A stretch of 35,002 nucleotides of DNA from Candidatus Azambacteria bacterium (GCA_016200965.1 JACQDT010000038.1:1-35002); one strand, 5' to 3'; counted from the stretch's first letter, positions 1-6,753 are shown. Numbers and translations: made by a program. Notes: generated by a model not told the origin, from the sequence alone.

Positions 1-54
1 TCAATTTTGGAAAAAGTGCGAACCCACTACGAGCAGAACCCTGACGAAACCTAA
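1..54 (+). CDS. Possible 3' end of a truncated upstream gene
   Basis: The first frame reads [17 protein letters not shown] and then TAA at 52-54. The composition (charged, Glu/Arg/Tyr-rich, no rare codons) looks like a genuine C-terminal helix and tail, and the two hairpins that follow could terminate its transcript. The family is not recognisable from 17 residues. The same 17 codons are repeated on the minus strand in the right arm (2833-2886), where they can only be a fragment. The left copy could therefore be the intact gene's end, or part of the repeat itself. Confidence 0.35.
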   Translation, partial: SILEKVRTHYEQNPDET

Positions 55-141
55 CCGCTCGGGCGGCGCGGAATTCCCCCCTTGAACCCCCCTTCCGCGC
101 CGCCCTCGCGGGAGTCCAAGCGTTTTGCCCGCGAAGCGGGC
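1..141 (+). repeat. Left arm of a perfect 141-bp inverted repeat
   Basis: Base 1 pairs with base 2886 and base 141 with base 2746, without a mismatch. Beyond 141 the left copy reads tagt where the complementary right copy reads atat, so the inner edge is sharp. The arm contains its own hairpins: a 13-bp stem (61-73 with 93-105) and a GCCCGC/GCGGGC stem (127-132 with 136-141). Its outer 54 bases are an open frame ending in TAA. The outer edge lies at or beyond the window edge. Confidence 0.95.
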
Positions 142-210
142 TAGTAAGAGTTGCCCTTGCCCCACCCTCCCAGTGCGCGGGCAACAATTTACTCCCTTTT
201 AGTTTATCAC

Positions 211-258
211 AATATCTAAAGTTTGGATATTGATTTCTTGGATATATCTTGTTAGTAT
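211..258 (+). promoter_or_regulatory. Probable promoter/operator of the cassette
   Basis: An inverted repeat AATATC (211-216), 9-nt spacer, GATATT (226-231) sits just upstream of the XRE-type regulator gene, followed by an A+T-rich stretch with GATATATC (241-248). A weak promoter TTGGAT (223-228), 16 nt, TATCTT (245-250) overlaps it. XRE repressors commonly bind such dyads in their own promoters, so autoregulation is plausible. No Shine-Dalgarno sequence precedes the ATG at 259, so the transcript may have a very short leader. Confidence 0.35.
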
Positions 259-480
259 ATGGTTAAGTCAATCCAAACAAAGGAATATGCTTATTTTGTC
301 CAAAAACTGCGCAAGGCGCGAATAGAGGCAAGATTGACACAGGTGCAAGTCGCCAACAAGCTCCGCCGACCACAATCCCATATTTCCAATGTGGAATCAG
401 GACAACAGAGAGTGGATGTCATCGAGCTTCAAAGATTCGCAAAAATTTATGGAAAGAGCATTGATTATTTTCTGAAATAA
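259..480 (+). CDS. XRE-family helix-turn-helix regulator
   Basis: A 73-residue single-domain DNA-binding protein. Residues about 14-70 match the Cro/C1 HTH_3 pattern: LRKARIEARLTQVQVANKL (helices 1-2), RRPQSHISNVESGQQRVD (recognition helix and turn), then IELQRFAKIYGKSIDYFL, the usual closing helix of XRE proteins. There is no extra effector domain. It is the first gene of the cassette and only one base separates its stop from the next start, so it is probably the operon's regulator. Proteins of this size commonly act as autorepressors or as antitoxin-like controllers in defence and toxin-antitoxin loci; that role here is inference. The ATG at 259 is the only sensible start, and no ribosome-binding site is seen. 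Confidence 0.9.
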   Translation: MVKSIQTKEYAYFVQKLRKARIEARLTQVQVANKLRRPQSHISNVESGQQRVDVIELQRFAKIYGKSIDYFLK

Positions 481-481
481 T

Positions 482-1552
482 ATGAACTCACAAAAAGGTT
501 TCATTCAAATACCTATCTTAATCGCCATTATTATTGGCGTGCTTGTGGTCGGCGGAGCCGGATATGTTGGGGTGCACCAATATCAAAGCAATAAGAATGA
601 GTCGATACGAAGGGATGGCATCACGCAAGCCAGACGAACCGCTTTATCAAATTCTGAAATCGTAGATCGGGTTAAGCCGGCGACCGTCTTTATCGAAACC
701 AAAAAAGGAGCAGGTAGCGGCATGATTATAGATGAAACCGGATATATCCTTACAAATGCGCATGTTGTATGGGACGCTTCCGCCGCAAAAGTAAAACTTT
801 CTGACGGCAAGACTCTTTCCGCCGAGGTTATTGGACGAGATGAAATTATTGATTTAGCAATTCTGAAAATAGTCGGCAACGATTTTTCAAAAGTATCTTT
901 CGGAGATTCTGACAACGTAATACAGGGCGAAGATGTTTTTACTCTTGGTTATCCTTTTGGGCTTGAGGGAGATGTGAGCTTCAAAGAAGGAACAATCTCA
1001 CGAAGGATTAGTGATGAAGACGCAACCTATTTGGAAACCTCTGCGGAAATTCACCCCGGTAATAGTGGTGGGCCTTTGGTCAACAAGTACGGCGAAGTCG
1101 TTGGTATAAATACCGCTTCCTACGGACAATCAATTAAGGGCGTTACGGTGGGGGAAACAATTAAACTTGCAATTCCTATAAATGTTGCAAAAACTCTTAT
1201 CCCTGAATTAAAAAGTGGCAGAAAAATTGTTATAGATCATAAACAATATGAACCAGAACCTCCGACACAAAATTCTTCAGAAGCAATCGCAATAAAAGCT
1301 CAATTTGTTGCATATTGCGAAATTCAGTACGAAAATTTGCGGATGGAAAACCTAAAGGTTTTTGAGGGCGTAAGTCCAGAGAATCTACAGAAAACCGCAG
1401 ACACTATAAACGAATTTTACGAAGGAGTTTGCCGCGATGGTGGACACTTTGATACATTGAGTTATAGGTACTGTGATGGAGGGCATGCCTATATCCACAC
1501 TCCAGAATCTTTCGTAAAAAAATGCGTAGAATGGAAAATGGGTCAATTATGA
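482..1552 (+). CDS. Membrane-anchored trypsin-like serine protease (HtrA/S1C type, no PDZ)
   Basis: A 356-residue protein with one N-terminal membrane segment (about 8-31, after MNSQKGF, a leader typical of CPR envelope proteins), a linker, and a trypsin-fold domain (about 58-240). The catalytic triad is complete: His94 in TNAHVV, Asp124 in IDLAIL, Ser195 in HPGNSGGPLV. HtrA/Deg proteases normally carry one or two PDZ domains after the protease; here residues 250-356 instead form an unrecognised Cys-containing tail (Cys in AYCEIQ, GVCRDG, RYCDGG and KKCVEW) with no PDZ pattern. The topology suggests the protease domain lies outside the membrane. The gene overlaps the next by ATGA, so the two are translated together. 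Whether it is a housekeeping stress protease carried as cargo or the activating sensor of the cassette cannot be read from the sequence. Confidence 0.9.
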   Translation: MNSQKGFIQIPILIAIIIGVLVVGGAGYVGVHQYQSNKNESIRRDGITQARRTALSNSEIVDRVKPATVFIETKKGAGSGMIIDETGYILTNAHVVWDASAAKVKLSDGKTLSAEVIGRDEIIDLAILKIVGNDFSKVSFGDSDNVIQGEDVFTLGYPFGLEGDVSFKEGTISRRISDEDATYLETSAEIHPGNSGGPLVNKYGEVVGINTASYGQSIKGVTVGETIKLAIPINVAKTLIPELKSGRKIVIDHKQYEPEPPTQNSSEAIAIKAQFVAYCEIQYENLRMENLKVFEGVSPENLQKTADTINEFYEGVCRDGGHFDTLSYRYCDGGHAYIHTPESFVKKCVEWKMGQL

Positions 1553-2055
1553 TAATTACTATTAATGAGAAAGAAAAGATTGAAAAGTTCACAGCAGAAA
1601 AGTTTATTGAAGCATATAATGCACGATTCAATACGACATTTGCGATTAAAGAACATTCCGATAAACCTGATTTTATTTGTAAGGACAAAAATGGGGTCGA
1701 AATGAAACTCGAAACAACACTAACAGAAGATCAAGACAATGATATAAGGGCGCTGTTGGGAAGATCAGAGCATAAAAATTTTGAATATGTGAGAAAACAC
1801 GGAATGAATCCCGCAAGTGCGCTTTTGGGCAATGTAATGAAACACGCCTACAATAGAATTTCCGAGAAAATGCTTAAGAATTACGGCAAGAATGTTGCGC
1901 TGGTTCTTCGAGATGCCTCTCCGCTTGAGTGGGATTGGGATATTTGTCTTCCAGAACTAAAAAAGAAATTAGAAAGCAATTCCAATCCATTTGATAAAGG
2001 AGTATGGATACTCACAATATCTCAAAATCAAAATAAGATTTTCCAGGTTTTGTAA
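1549..2055 (+). CDS. Putative PD-(D/E)XK-like nuclease-fold protein
   Basis: A 168-residue protein of unrecognised family, taken from the ATG at 1549 that overlaps the protease stop (ATGA); in-frame ATGs at 1522 and 1531 would cause a longer overlap. Residues 14-55 look like the core of a PD-(D/E)XK nuclease: an N-terminal helix ending in YNARFNTTF, then KPDF (Pro40-Asp41) on a strand, a short turn, and VEMKLE (Glu51, Lys53) on the next strand. The rest includes a conserved-looking GKNVALVLRDASPLEW strand and a C-terminal WILTISQNQ strand. The D-x(9)-E-x-K spacing fits, but similarity by eye is weak. Sitting between a protease and a HEPN protein in one operon supports a nucleic-acid-targeting role. 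Confidence 0.6.
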   Translation: MIITINEKEKIEKFTAEKFIEAYNARFNTTFAIKEHSDKPDFICKDKNGVEMKLETTLTEDQDNDIRALLGRSEHKNFEYVRKHGMNPASALLGNVMKHAYNRISEKMLKNYGKNVALVLRDASPLEWDWDICLPELKKKLESNSNPFDKGVWILTISQNQNKIFQVL

Positions 2056-2060
2056 TTAGA

Positions 2061-2741
2061 ATGAACCCGTGGCGAAAAATAGATATTCAAGTGAAAAAGG
2101 GGCTAATTGAAGATAAAGACTTGAATGATTTTCTAAGTCCTTTTTTCGATTCCGCAACCGAACGGAAAAAGTTTATTCAGAAATGTTTATTAAAACTTAA
2201 AACGCGGAGAATGTTATTGAGGACACAATGGTATGCAGAAATCGCGGATGGTTTAGACGTGGTTAGGAGTAATAGACCGGCACTACAAATCATTTTTCTC
2301 ATGTCCTTAGCAGAGGGCGTAGCGCGTCTAAGAACGGGTGTTATGGACGACGATACTGTCAGTAGTAGAAAAATGATCTATGAATTTTTCAAATTTACCA
2401 CTGCCGAAGATAAAAAGTCTTTGGCTCAAAAATTTCAAAGAGCGCTTATATCCTATAAACATCACAAATTAAGGTTTTCTTCTGCTATTAGTATCTTGTA
2501 TGATATCCGCAATAAAGCCGTCCACGGAGATGATTTTTATAGCTTTTCTTTATTAAACGAAAAGCAGAAGAAAGAGTTTGTAGATGGTGGTTATACGCAT
2601 TACGGTATTATGACAACGGGTTTTTTAGGAAAGAGAGGAAAAAGAAAAAGGCGTGTTTCGCTTGATATCGTTTTGACCTATAAAGAATTGCGCGCTATCA
2701 TAGCCAGAACTGCACTTGAGAACATTCGAAAATTATTTTAG
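2061..2741 (+). CDS. HEPN-domain-like protein with R-x4-H motif
   Basis: A 226-residue, basic, helical protein starting five bases after the preceding stop. The clearest feature is LYDIRNKAVHGDDF: Arg150-Asn151 to His155, the R-x4-H active-site pattern of HEPN ribonucleases, including the polar residue after Arg and the usual hydrophobic helix before it. An upstream helix (about 73-91, LQIIFLMSLAEGVARL) would be the first HEPN core helix. The C-terminus is Lys/Arg-rich (GKRGKRKRR), which could contact RNA. HEPN proteins occur in toxin-antitoxin, abortive-infection and CRISPR systems as RNases, but also as inactive accessory domains. The gene ends four bases before the right repeat arm. The function is inferred; the motif is directly visible. 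Confidence 0.6.
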   Translation: MNPWRKIDIQVKKGLIEDKDLNDFLSPFFDSATERKKFIQKCLLKLKTRRMLLRTQWYAEIADGLDVVRSNRPALQIIFLMSLAEGVARLRTGVMDDDTVSSRKMIYEFFKFTTAEDKKSLAQKFQRALISYKHHKLRFSSAISILYDIRNKAVHGDDFYSFSLLNEKQKKEFVDGGYTHYGIMTTGFLGKRGKRKRRVSLDIVLTYKELRAIIARTALENIRKLF

Positions 2742-2745
2742 ATAT

Positions 2746-2886
2746 GCCCGCTTCGCGGGCAAAACGCTTGGACTCCCGCGAGGGCGGCGCGGAAGGGGGG
2801 TTCAAGGGGGGAATTCCGCGCCGCCCGAGCGGTTAGGTTTCGTCAGGGTTCTGCTCGTAGTGGGTTCGCACTTTTTCCAAAATTGA
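2746..2886 (-). repeat. Right arm of the perfect 141-bp inverted repeat
   Basis: The exact reverse complement of bases 1-141. It begins five bases after the HEPN gene stop with GCCCGCTTCGCGGGC, a perfect small hairpin, followed by the 13-bp stem (2782-2794 with 2814-2826). Either hairpin could end transcription of the cassette, although neither is followed by a good U-tract. Its outer end (TTTTTCCAAAATTGA) abuts the 5' end of the UDP-glucuronate decarboxylase frame. Confidence 0.95.
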
Positions 2887-2896
2887 GACGATACTC

Positions 2897-4414
2897 GTGA
2901 CAGGCGGAGCTGGGTTCGTCGGCTCGCATTTATGCGAGCGCCTTTTGGCGGAGGGAAACCGCGTCATCTGTCTTGATAATCTTTATAGCGGTTCTCGCGA
3001 AAACATCGCGCATCTTTTGAACAATCCGAATTTTGAATTTGTCCGCCACAATGTCATTGATCCGTTTTACCGTAAGGTTGATGCGATTTATAACCTCGCG
3101 TGTCCCGCTTCGCCGGTGAGTTATCAGTTCGATCCGGTTTACACCGTAAAAACCAATATCATGGGCGCGCTCGCGATGCTTGATCTCGCGCGCAACACCG
3201 GCGCGCGCATCTTGCAGGCATCTACCTCGGAAGTATACGGAGACCCATTGGAACATCCGCAAAAAGAGACGTATTGGGGAAATGTGAATGTGGCAAGTCC
3301 GCGTGCATGTTATGACGAAGGCAAGCGCGCTGCCGAGACGCTGTTTTATGATCATGCGCGCGAGTACGGCATAGACATCCGCGTGGTCAGGATTTTCAAT
3401 ACGTATGGTCCGCGCATGGCTGTCAACGATGGCCGCGCGGTTTCCAATTTTATCGTGCAGGCGCTTCGCGGCGAGGATATCACCGTATACGGAAAAGGGA
3501 ATCAGACGAGAAGCTTTTTATATATTGACGACCTTATCAACGGACTCGTGGCAATGATGGAGCACGACGATTTTCAGGGGCCGGTGAATCTGGGCAATCC
3601 GAATGAGATTTCCATCGCCGAGCTTGCGAATAAAATCCTTATTGAAACCGGTTCGCGTTCACGCATCATCTACCGCGATGCGCTTACAAACGATCCGCAA
3701 AAGAGGAATCCCGATATCGCACTCGCAAAAGAAAAGTTTGGGTTTGCTCCCAAAACTGATGTTACGATCGGCGTGCAAAAGACAGTCGCGTATTTCCGCG
3801 AGCGCCTGCGAAAGAAAACGCATGTTGCTGTGTTTACGACTGCATACAAGCCGTTGATGGGGCCGGCGGAAGAATATTTGCAGAGCGTCATTGCTCAGAT
3901 GCCGCACATTCATTTTCACATCATCACCGGCAAGTTCAAGCGCGGCCTTCCCTCAAAAGAAGAAGGAAAAAATCATACGATATATCGGATCGGCATGGGA
4001 AGCAGCGCGGATAAATACCTTTTGCCGTTTCTCGGCCTTATAAAAGCGAGCCGGCTTCACGCCAAAGAACCTTTCGCGCTTGCGTGGGTCCTCATGGCAA
4101 GCTACGGCGCGCTTGCGGGGCTTCTGTTCCGTGCGTTTCACAAAGTGCCGTTCATGGTGCTTTTGCATCACGGCGATCTTGAAGGAAGGACGCTTGCGAA
4201 AGCGCGTTTCATCTGGCCGCTGTATAAAATGGTTTTCACCAAAGCCGAAGCGGTGAATGCTCCAGATGCCGCGACGGCGAAAAAAGCGCGCATGATGGGG
4301 AGGGGCGGCATGGAATTGATATCGGTCCAATCGTCGCTTGAGGCAAGTAGCATCAAGGAAACATTTTACAAAATTACCAACAAAATGGAGAAAAAACTGC
4401 ACGTGCCGCGGTAG
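2897..4414 (+). CDS. UDP-glucuronate decarboxylase (UXS-like) fused to a GT4 N-terminal domain; 5' end disrupted
   Basis: Residues 1-305 are an extended-SDR nucleotide-sugar enzyme: [11 protein letters not shown] (NAD-binding loop), STSEVYG (Thr110-Ser111-Glu112), Tyr139 and Lys143 in YDEGK, and [10 protein letters not shown]. The sequence resembles UDP-glucuronate decarboxylases, which make UDP-xylose. From about residue 308 a second domain starts abruptly ([19 protein letters not shown]) and matches the acceptor-side Rossmann half of GT4 enzymes such as the one at 6834-8012; the donor-binding half and its E-x7-E motif are absent. The usual start (a few codons before TILVTGG) has been replaced by the repeat arm. 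Only GTG 2897 or a rare ATT at 2882 remains in frame, and GTG would remove most of the first beta strand. It may be impaired. Confidence 0.85.
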   Translation: MTGGAGFVGSHLCERLLAEGNRVICLDNLYSGSRENIAHLLNNPNFEFVRHNVIDPFYRKVDAIYNLACPASPVSYQFDPVYTVKTNIMGALAMLDLARNTGARILQASTSEVYGDPLEHPQKETYWGNVNVASPRACYDEGKRAAETLFYDHAREYGIDIRVVRIFNTYGPRMAVNDGRAVSNFIVQALRGEDITVYGKGNQTRSFLYIDDLINGLVAMMEHDDFQGPVNLGNPNEISIAELANKILIETGSRSRIIYRDALTNDPQKRNPDIALAKEKFGFAPKTDVTIGVQKTVAYFRERLRKKTHVAVFTTAYKPLMGPAEEYLQSVIAQMPHIHFHIITGKFKRGLPSKEEGKNHTIYRIGMGSSADKYLLPFLGLIKASRLHAKEPFALAWVLMASYGALAGLLFRAFHKVPFMVLLHHGDLEGRTLAKARFIWPLYKMVFTKAEAVNAPDAATAKKARMMGRGGMELISVQSSLEASSIKETFYKITNKMEKKLHVPR

Positions 4415-4432
4415 TGTTGTATGTAAGAAAAC

Positions 4433-4470
4433 AAAAAGAGGGGAGCAACGTTTCGCCCCCTCTTTTTTAT
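4433..4470. terminator. Bidirectional hairpin terminator between convergent genes
   Basis: AAAAAGAGGGG (4433-4443) pairs with CCCCTCTTTTT (4457-4467) around a 13-base loop. It has a T-run on the plus strand and an A-run before the stem, so it can act for the UXS fusion gene (plus) and for the small minus-strand gene. Confidence 0.85.
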
Positions 4471-4482
4471 TTTTCCGTTCCC

Positions 4483-4779
4483 TTATTGCAGGGACGGAGA
4501 GAAAATGATCGTTTGGTCAACGTGCTTGCGCTTAACGGCACGGACGATTTCGTGCATGTCTTCCGTTTTCTCCACCAGCAGAATATAGGTCTTCGGGCTT
4601 CCATTTGGCAGGAGTCGGCTCTGCAAGGAATTCGAGAAGAAAAACATCGTACCGGCGGTTTTAATGTTCAGTGTGGCGATAAACCTCCTTTCACGCCATA
4701 TCCGACGCTGTTCATTCCACAATGCGGATGCGTCCGTATGTTTCCCGATGGTGATTCTTCGCTCTTCCTCTTTTTTCAT
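4483..4779 (-). CDS. Small protein of unknown function (98 aa)
   Basis: The family is not recognised. It looks real: the ATG is preceded by a strong Shine-Dalgarno AAGGAGGG about six bases upstream, there is a good promoter beyond it, and a hairpin terminator follows the stop. The protein is soluble and basic, beginning MKKEEERRITIGKHTDA. An Arg/Trp-rich centre (WNEQRRIWRERRFIATLNI) is followed by an alternating strand/helix end (TYILLVEKTEDMHEIVRAV). There is no signal peptide or membrane segment. It is a monocistronic unit placed between two converging glycan genes, with no evident link to them. Confidence 0.7.
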   Translation of the reverse strand: MKKEEERRITIGKHTDASALWNEQRRIWRERRFIATLNIKTAGTMFFFSNSLQSRLLPNGSPKTYILLVEKTEDMHEIVRAVKRKHVDQTIIFSPSLQ

Positions 4780-4792
4780 CGTTCCCTCCTTG

Positions 4793-4810
4793 TTGACGGT
4801 TGACGGTTGA
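4793..4810. repeat. Short tandem repeat in a 5' leader
   Basis: GTTGACG occurs twice and is followed by GTTGA, in the untranslated leader of the 98-aa minus-strand gene, just upstream of its Shine-Dalgarno site. It may be slippage-generated or a small regulatory site. Confidence 0.6.
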
Positions 4811-4835
4811 AAGCAATGTGTGCAAACCGGGTTCT

Positions 4836-4864
4836 ATGTTACTCTTTTGACGCGGCATTGTCAA
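4836..4864 (-). promoter_or_regulatory. Sigma70-like promoter for the 98-aa gene
   Basis: On the minus strand TTGACA (4864-4859), a 17-base spacer, and TAACAT (4841-4836). The -10 element overlaps the stop codon of the upstream GT4 gene. Transcription would start near 4829, giving a leader of about 50 bases that contains the GTTGACG repeats. Confidence 0.65.
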
Positions 4865-5990
4865 TCGGCGCCTGCCGATAAAGACCAAGTGTTTTTTGGA
4901 TTGAACTTTCCAGTGAGAATTTCAACGCGATTGTTTCCGCGGCGCTTGCGCCGAGCTCCTGCGCGCGTTTTTTATTTTTGGAAAGTCCGGCAACGGCATC
5001 CCATAGTTTCCCGGGCGTCATATGCGAGATAAGTATGCCGTTTTTGCCGTCATGCAGTATTTCCGGCACGCCGCCCACGGCGGATGCCACGCACGGCAAT
5101 TTTGCCGCCATCGCTTCAAGGAGAGCATACGGAAAACCCTCCTTTTTTGAAGGAAGCGCGAACACGTCAAACGCTTTCAGGTATGAGGCCGCGTTTTGTA
5201 TCGCCCCCGTGAGTATGAATCGGTCTTCCAGTTTATATTTGGCGATGAGGTCTTCAATTTTCTCTTTTTCGGGACCCTCGCCTATAATGACGAATTTAAC
5301 CGGCGAGGAATGTGCGGAGATTGCCGCAAATACGAGCGTGTCAAGCGATTTGTTTTTATAGAAATTTGCCACGGTGCCCACGACAAAGTCCTTTTCGCCA
5401 AGCGTCAATCGTACGCGCGCTTCTTTGCGTGAAAGCGGTTTGAGCGCGGAAACGTCAACGCCGTTGTAAATAGTGACCAGTTTTTCTTCAGGTGCAATAT
5501 TAAGTTCGCCCGCGCGCTTCTTATCGTATTCCGACACGCAGATGATAATATCCTGGAAACGGGCGGCGATTTTCGTGATAAGCGTGAAGACGGATTTTTG
5601 CCACTTCGGGCGCTGTTCGTTGAACACCCATCCGTGCGCGGTAAAAATAATGTAGGGCACGTGGGCGAGTTTTCCGGCCACCGCCCCCACCGCCCCGACT
5701 TTTGAGCTGTTTAAATGCAGAATATCGGGTTTTTCTTTTCGTATCAGCCAGAATAATTCCCAAAAAAGTTTTATATCCCCAAAAAAACTTATTTCTCTCC
5801 TGACGCTTTTTATTTCTCTGAAGGGAATCTCCGCATCATGCATTTCTTCCCAGAGATGGCTGTTTGCTTCGCTTGCGACGGTCACGTCAAATCCATCCCG
5901 TTGTGCGGCATGCGCCAAATCGCGCACATATTTTTGCGCGCCGCCGATTTCTGCTTTAGTGATGACAAAAAGTATTTTCCTTAGAGGCAT
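4839..5990 (-). CDS. GT4-family glycosyltransferase
   Basis: A 383-residue GT-B enzyme of the usual length. N-terminal acceptor domain: KILFVITKAEIGGAQKYV, with the GGA(E/Q) loop of GT4 proteins, and DILHLNSSKVG. C-terminal donor domain: TIYNGVDVS, VGTVANFYKNKSLD, FVIIGEGPEKEKIE, and the E-x7-E motif in KEGFPYALLEAM. The gene is transcribed opposite to the main operon and has no strong Shine-Dalgarno site (GGAACG lies about ten bases upstream of the ATG). Its 3' end contains the promoter of the next minus-strand gene. Sugar donor and acceptor cannot be told from sequence; membership of the surface-glycan locus is clear from context. Confidence 0.92.
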   Translation of the reverse strand: MPLRKILFVITKAEIGGAQKYVRDLAHAAQRDGFDVTVASEANSHLWEEMHDAEIPFREIKSVRREISFFGDIKLFWELFWLIRKEKPDILHLNSSKVGAVGAVAGKLAHVPYIIFTAHGWVFNEQRPKWQKSVFTLITKIAARFQDIIICVSEYDKKRAGELNIAPEEKLVTIYNGVDVSALKPLSRKEARVRLTLGEKDFVVGTVANFYKNKSLDTLVFAAISAHSSPVKFVIIGEGPEKEKIEDLIAKYKLEDRFILTGAIQNAASYLKAFDVFALPSKKEGFPYALLEAMAAKLPCVASAVGGVPEILHDGKNGILISHMTPGKLWDAVAGLSKNKKRAQELGASAAETIALKFSLESSIQKTLGLYRQAPIDNAASKE

Positions 5991-6023
5991 AATGCGTTAC
6001 GTTCCATCATACAACAAACGGGG

Positions 6024-6070
6024 AAAATAAAAAACTCCGTCGTTCCGCATGAATTTGCGAAACGACGGAG
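6024..6070 (-). terminator. Rho-independent terminator of the HAD-like gene
   Basis: On the minus strand CTCCGTCGTT and TGCGGAACGACGGAG form a stem of about 15 bp with one mismatch (6035-6070), followed by TTTTTTATTTT. It lies 14 bases after the stop of the HAD-like gene and insulates it from the downstream GT4 gene. Confidence 0.85.
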
Positions 6071-6083
6071 CGTTCCTGCGTTG

Positions 6084-6692
6084 TCACACGACCCCCTCAA
6101 GGGAGAGGTGTGCGAAGAGGATGTCCTGTTCCCGATGGGAAATTGTTTTCATTCCCAATTTTTCCGCGGCTGCCTTGTGAGAAGGCGCAGTGCCCACATA
6201 GAGAAGTTCTCTGTGCGGGATTTTAACTTCCTCGCCAAGGCGTTTCATCTCTCCTCCAATGTTGCGACAGTGGTGATGGACGTAGGCCGCCCGGCAATAA
6301 TCCATCACGCGGGAGGCCCGCACTTTCTCACAATGAAGAGGATTCGTGACGGCCAGAAGGACGATCGGCATTTTCGATCGCAGGAAAATTTGGTCCGCGA
6401 TTTCTGCGTCCAGCATGAAGCACGCATTCCATGTTCTGACGAACTTATCATATAATTCTTCGTTCGTCAGCTTTCTTTTCGGGAAGCTGTATACCGCTTG
6501 ATCGTATAACTGGTCAAAGACCGTGTATCCAGAATTACAGCATTCATAGAGGCCGCTTTCGAAGATGATGCTGTAAATTCCGCCGGCAAGTTTTTCATCG
6601 CCCGCCGCCAATTCACGGCAAAATCTTTCTTTGTCGAAGAAAAATACCACTTCGTGATCAAGCAATAACCCTTTCGGACGCCCATTTTCCAT
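6084..6692 (-). CDS. HAD-superfamily-like protein with degenerate catalytic motifs
   Basis: A 202-residue protein using the ATG at 6692, which has TAAGGAG seven bases upstream; a longer frame back to 6788 would cross the promoter. The layout follows class IA HAD hydrolases: KGLLLDHEVVFFFD (nucleophile-loop position, Asp12), a four-helix cap with YSIIFESGLYECCNSG and TNEELYDKFVRTWNACF, VLLAVTNPLH (motif II Thr), and LLYVGTAPSHKAAAEKLGM at motif IV. Active HADs have a second acid or a Gly after the nucleophile, a Lys at motif III and an Asp-Asp pair at motif IV; here these are His-Glu, no clear Lys, and Gly-Thr. Hydrolase activity is therefore doubtful. It may be a pseudoenzyme with a binding role. 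It has its own promoter and terminator. Confidence 0.65.
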   Translation of the reverse strand: MENGRPKGLLLDHEVVFFFDKERFCRELAAGDEKLAGGIYSIIFESGLYECCNSGYTVFDQLYDQAVYSFPKRKLTNEELYDKFVRTWNACFMLDAEIADQIFLRSKMPIVLLAVTNPLHCEKVRASRVMDYCRAAYVHHHCRNIGGEMKRLGEEVKIPHRELLYVGTAPSHKAAAEKLGMKTISHREQDILFAHLSLEGVV

Positions 6693-6753
6693 TGGATGTC
6701 TCCTTATGTAAAGGTGCGGTTCATTGCAAGCATCTTTTCTTAATCTAAGACGA

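Larger units (their letters stand above)
1..2886. mobile_element. Inverted-repeat-bounded four-gene cassette (candidate non-autonomous mobile element)
   Basis: Two perfectly identical 141-bp inverted arms (1-141 and 2746-2886) enclose four co-directional genes and nothing else. The interior is A+T-richer than the flanking glycan genes. The right arm ends at the first codons of a UDP-glucuronate decarboxylase whose own start codon is missing, which is what an insertion would leave. No transposase or recombinase is encoded, so movement would need help in trans. Because the window begins exactly at base 1 of the left arm, the repeat may extend further left, and a target-site duplication cannot be checked. 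Alternatives are an inverted duplication, an invertible segment, or an assembly artefact. Confidence 0.5.

Noticed and set aside
1-2886. CRISPR array or tandem repeats in the cassette
   Set aside because: Only one inverted pair of repeats is present, with genes between them; there are no regularly spaced direct repeats.
4414-4803. Plus-strand open frame of 129 codons
   Set aside because: It begins inside the bidirectional terminator region and is antisense to the 98-aa gene, which has a promoter, a Shine-Dalgarno site and a terminator.
6081-6455. Plus-strand open frame opposite the HAD-like gene
   Set aside because: No ribosome site or recognisable motif; it is a shadow of the minus-strand coding sequence.
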